Positions 43,030-43,563 of a stretch of 43,563 nt of DNA are shown here, in pieces. Below the pieces are notes generated by a model. That model saw nothing but the letters and a program-made list of their open reading frames with translations. It was not told where the DNA came from and ran no database searches. The number at the start of each line of letters is the position of its first letter. Within the stretch, counting starts at the first letter, position 1. The position numbers and the translations under genes were made by a program. The stretch comes from Paenibacillus thalictri (GTDB lineage: Bacteria; Bacillota; Bacilli; Paenibacillales; NBRC-103111): assembly GCF_004307995.1 (NCBI RefSeq), contig NZ_SIRE01000047.1, forward strand, positions 1-43,563, written 5' to 3'.

Positions 43030-43563
43030 TTAAAGAAGTTCCACAATTTTATCGGACTCCATGCGGACGCAGAGACGGTCAATTATGGCTTGAGGATTCT
43101 TCATAATTGATTCCATAAAGGAACGAACATTGTTACGTATTTCTGCTACCGTGTGGTAAAAGACATTATTAACGACATCGCCTTTGAGCCACTTCCAGAG
43201 CCCTTCCACAATATTGAGCTGCGGGCTGTAAGGTGGAAGGAAGACGAATGTGAGGCGCTTGTTTTCGTTCATGAACGGCTCAAGTAACTTGGCGTGATGA
43301 ATCCGAGCATTGTCCAGCACCATCGTAATGTTACCTGAAGGATAAGCTTCCAGCACCCGATTCAAGAAATTCAGAAACGTGTCTGCTGTATACTCTACGT
43401 CTTCATGCCAAACTATTTTTCCATTGCAATAGTCAACGGATGAAAGCAACTTCACGCCGCGATGCTTGCCCGTTGTCCGAACGATACGTTGCTTGCCTTT
43501 CTCAAACCACGTTCGTTGCAGCGCTTGATAATCACGGATCATGCTTTCATCTTCAAACAAAAG
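43030..43563 (-). CDS. IS630-family transposase, C-terminal part, cut by the right edge
   Basis: About 177 codons of the catalytic domain are visible; the gene's 5' part lies beyond the window. The DDE triad is expected at the Asp of FEDES, the Asp of VLDNARIHH and the Glu of LNIVEGLWKWLK, and LPPYSPQLN is the IS630/DDE_3 signature. The reading frame is intact to its stop at 43030, only about 27 bases from the RnfD-like gene start region, so the element end must fall in that short gap. Whether the copy is active cannot be told. Confidence 0.9.
   Translation of the reverse strand, partial: LLFEDESMIRDYQALQRTWFEKGKQRIVRTTGKHRGVKLLSSVDYCNGKIVWHEDVEYTADTFLNFLNRVLEAYPSGNITMVLDNARIHHAKLLEPFMNENKRLTFVFLPPYSPQLNIVEGLWKWLKGDVVNNVFYHTVAEIRNNVRSFMESIMKNPQAIIDRLCVRMESDKIVELL

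Overview
The window looks like a chromosome segment of a Gram-positive, low-to-mid GC bacterium of the Paenibacillus type (Paenibacillaceae). The reasons are strong GGAGG-type ribosome binding sites with some TTG/GTG starts, very large surface proteins with triplicated S-layer homology (SLH) domains, a YesM/YesN-type two-component pair, and LplA/LplB/YtcP-like sugar uptake genes without their own ATPase. No rRNA, tRNA or CRISPR array is visible. I made all assignments by reading the sequence; no database search was run.

Positions about 220-31000 form one plant-polysaccharide locus, best read as a (fuco)galacto-xyloglucan utilisation system. In order it holds a secreted GH74 xyloglucanase; a 1859-residue secreted, SLH-anchored GH2 glycosidase carrying discoidin, FN3, cohesin-like and FIVAR modules; a YesM-like kinase with an overlapping YesN-like AraC-type regulator; an operon of two permeases, a binding lipoprotein, a GH29 alpha-L-fucosidase and a GH42 beta-galactosidase; a 2209-residue SLH-anchored protein with no catalytic domain, made of five jelly-roll binding modules alternating with Ig-like Big_4 domains; a secreted GH5-CBM_X2-CBM46 endoglucanase; and a cytoplasmic GH3 glucosidase/xylosidase with a fascin-like insert and a CBM6-like tail. 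The inferred order of events is: GH74 and GH5 cut the backbone outside, the scaffold and GH2 hold and trim glycans at the cell surface, the transporter imports oligosaccharides, and GH29, GH42 and GH3 finish the job inside. No alpha-xylosidase (GH31) and no transporter ATPase lie in the window, so those steps must be encoded elsewhere.

The main new observation is regulatory. Four separate transcription units of this locus (GH74, GH2, the transporter operon, the scaffold) share an upstream element, CATGA(AAA) - N10-11 - AAnT - N6 - GT. The C of CATGA is exactly 49 bases before the first base of the -10 hexamer in all four, and none of the four has a good -35 box. This fits a local regulon bound by the AraC-type response regulator encoded between them. 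CcpA cre-like sites lie at or near the same promoters.

Positions about 31000-43563 are more mixed: a remnant of an IS3-type orfA; a double-length UxaA-like altronate/galactarate dehydratase whose two halves have lost complementary motifs; a small nucleoside 2-deoxyribosyltransferase-like gene overlapping an aminoglycoside-phosphotransferase-like kinase; a third giant SLH protein with four tandem P/Q repeat pairs; an RMD1/DUF155 protein; a stand-alone RnfD/NqrB-like membrane protein; and an IS630-type transposase cut by the right edge. A 15-codon gene start on the minus strand is cut by the left edge.
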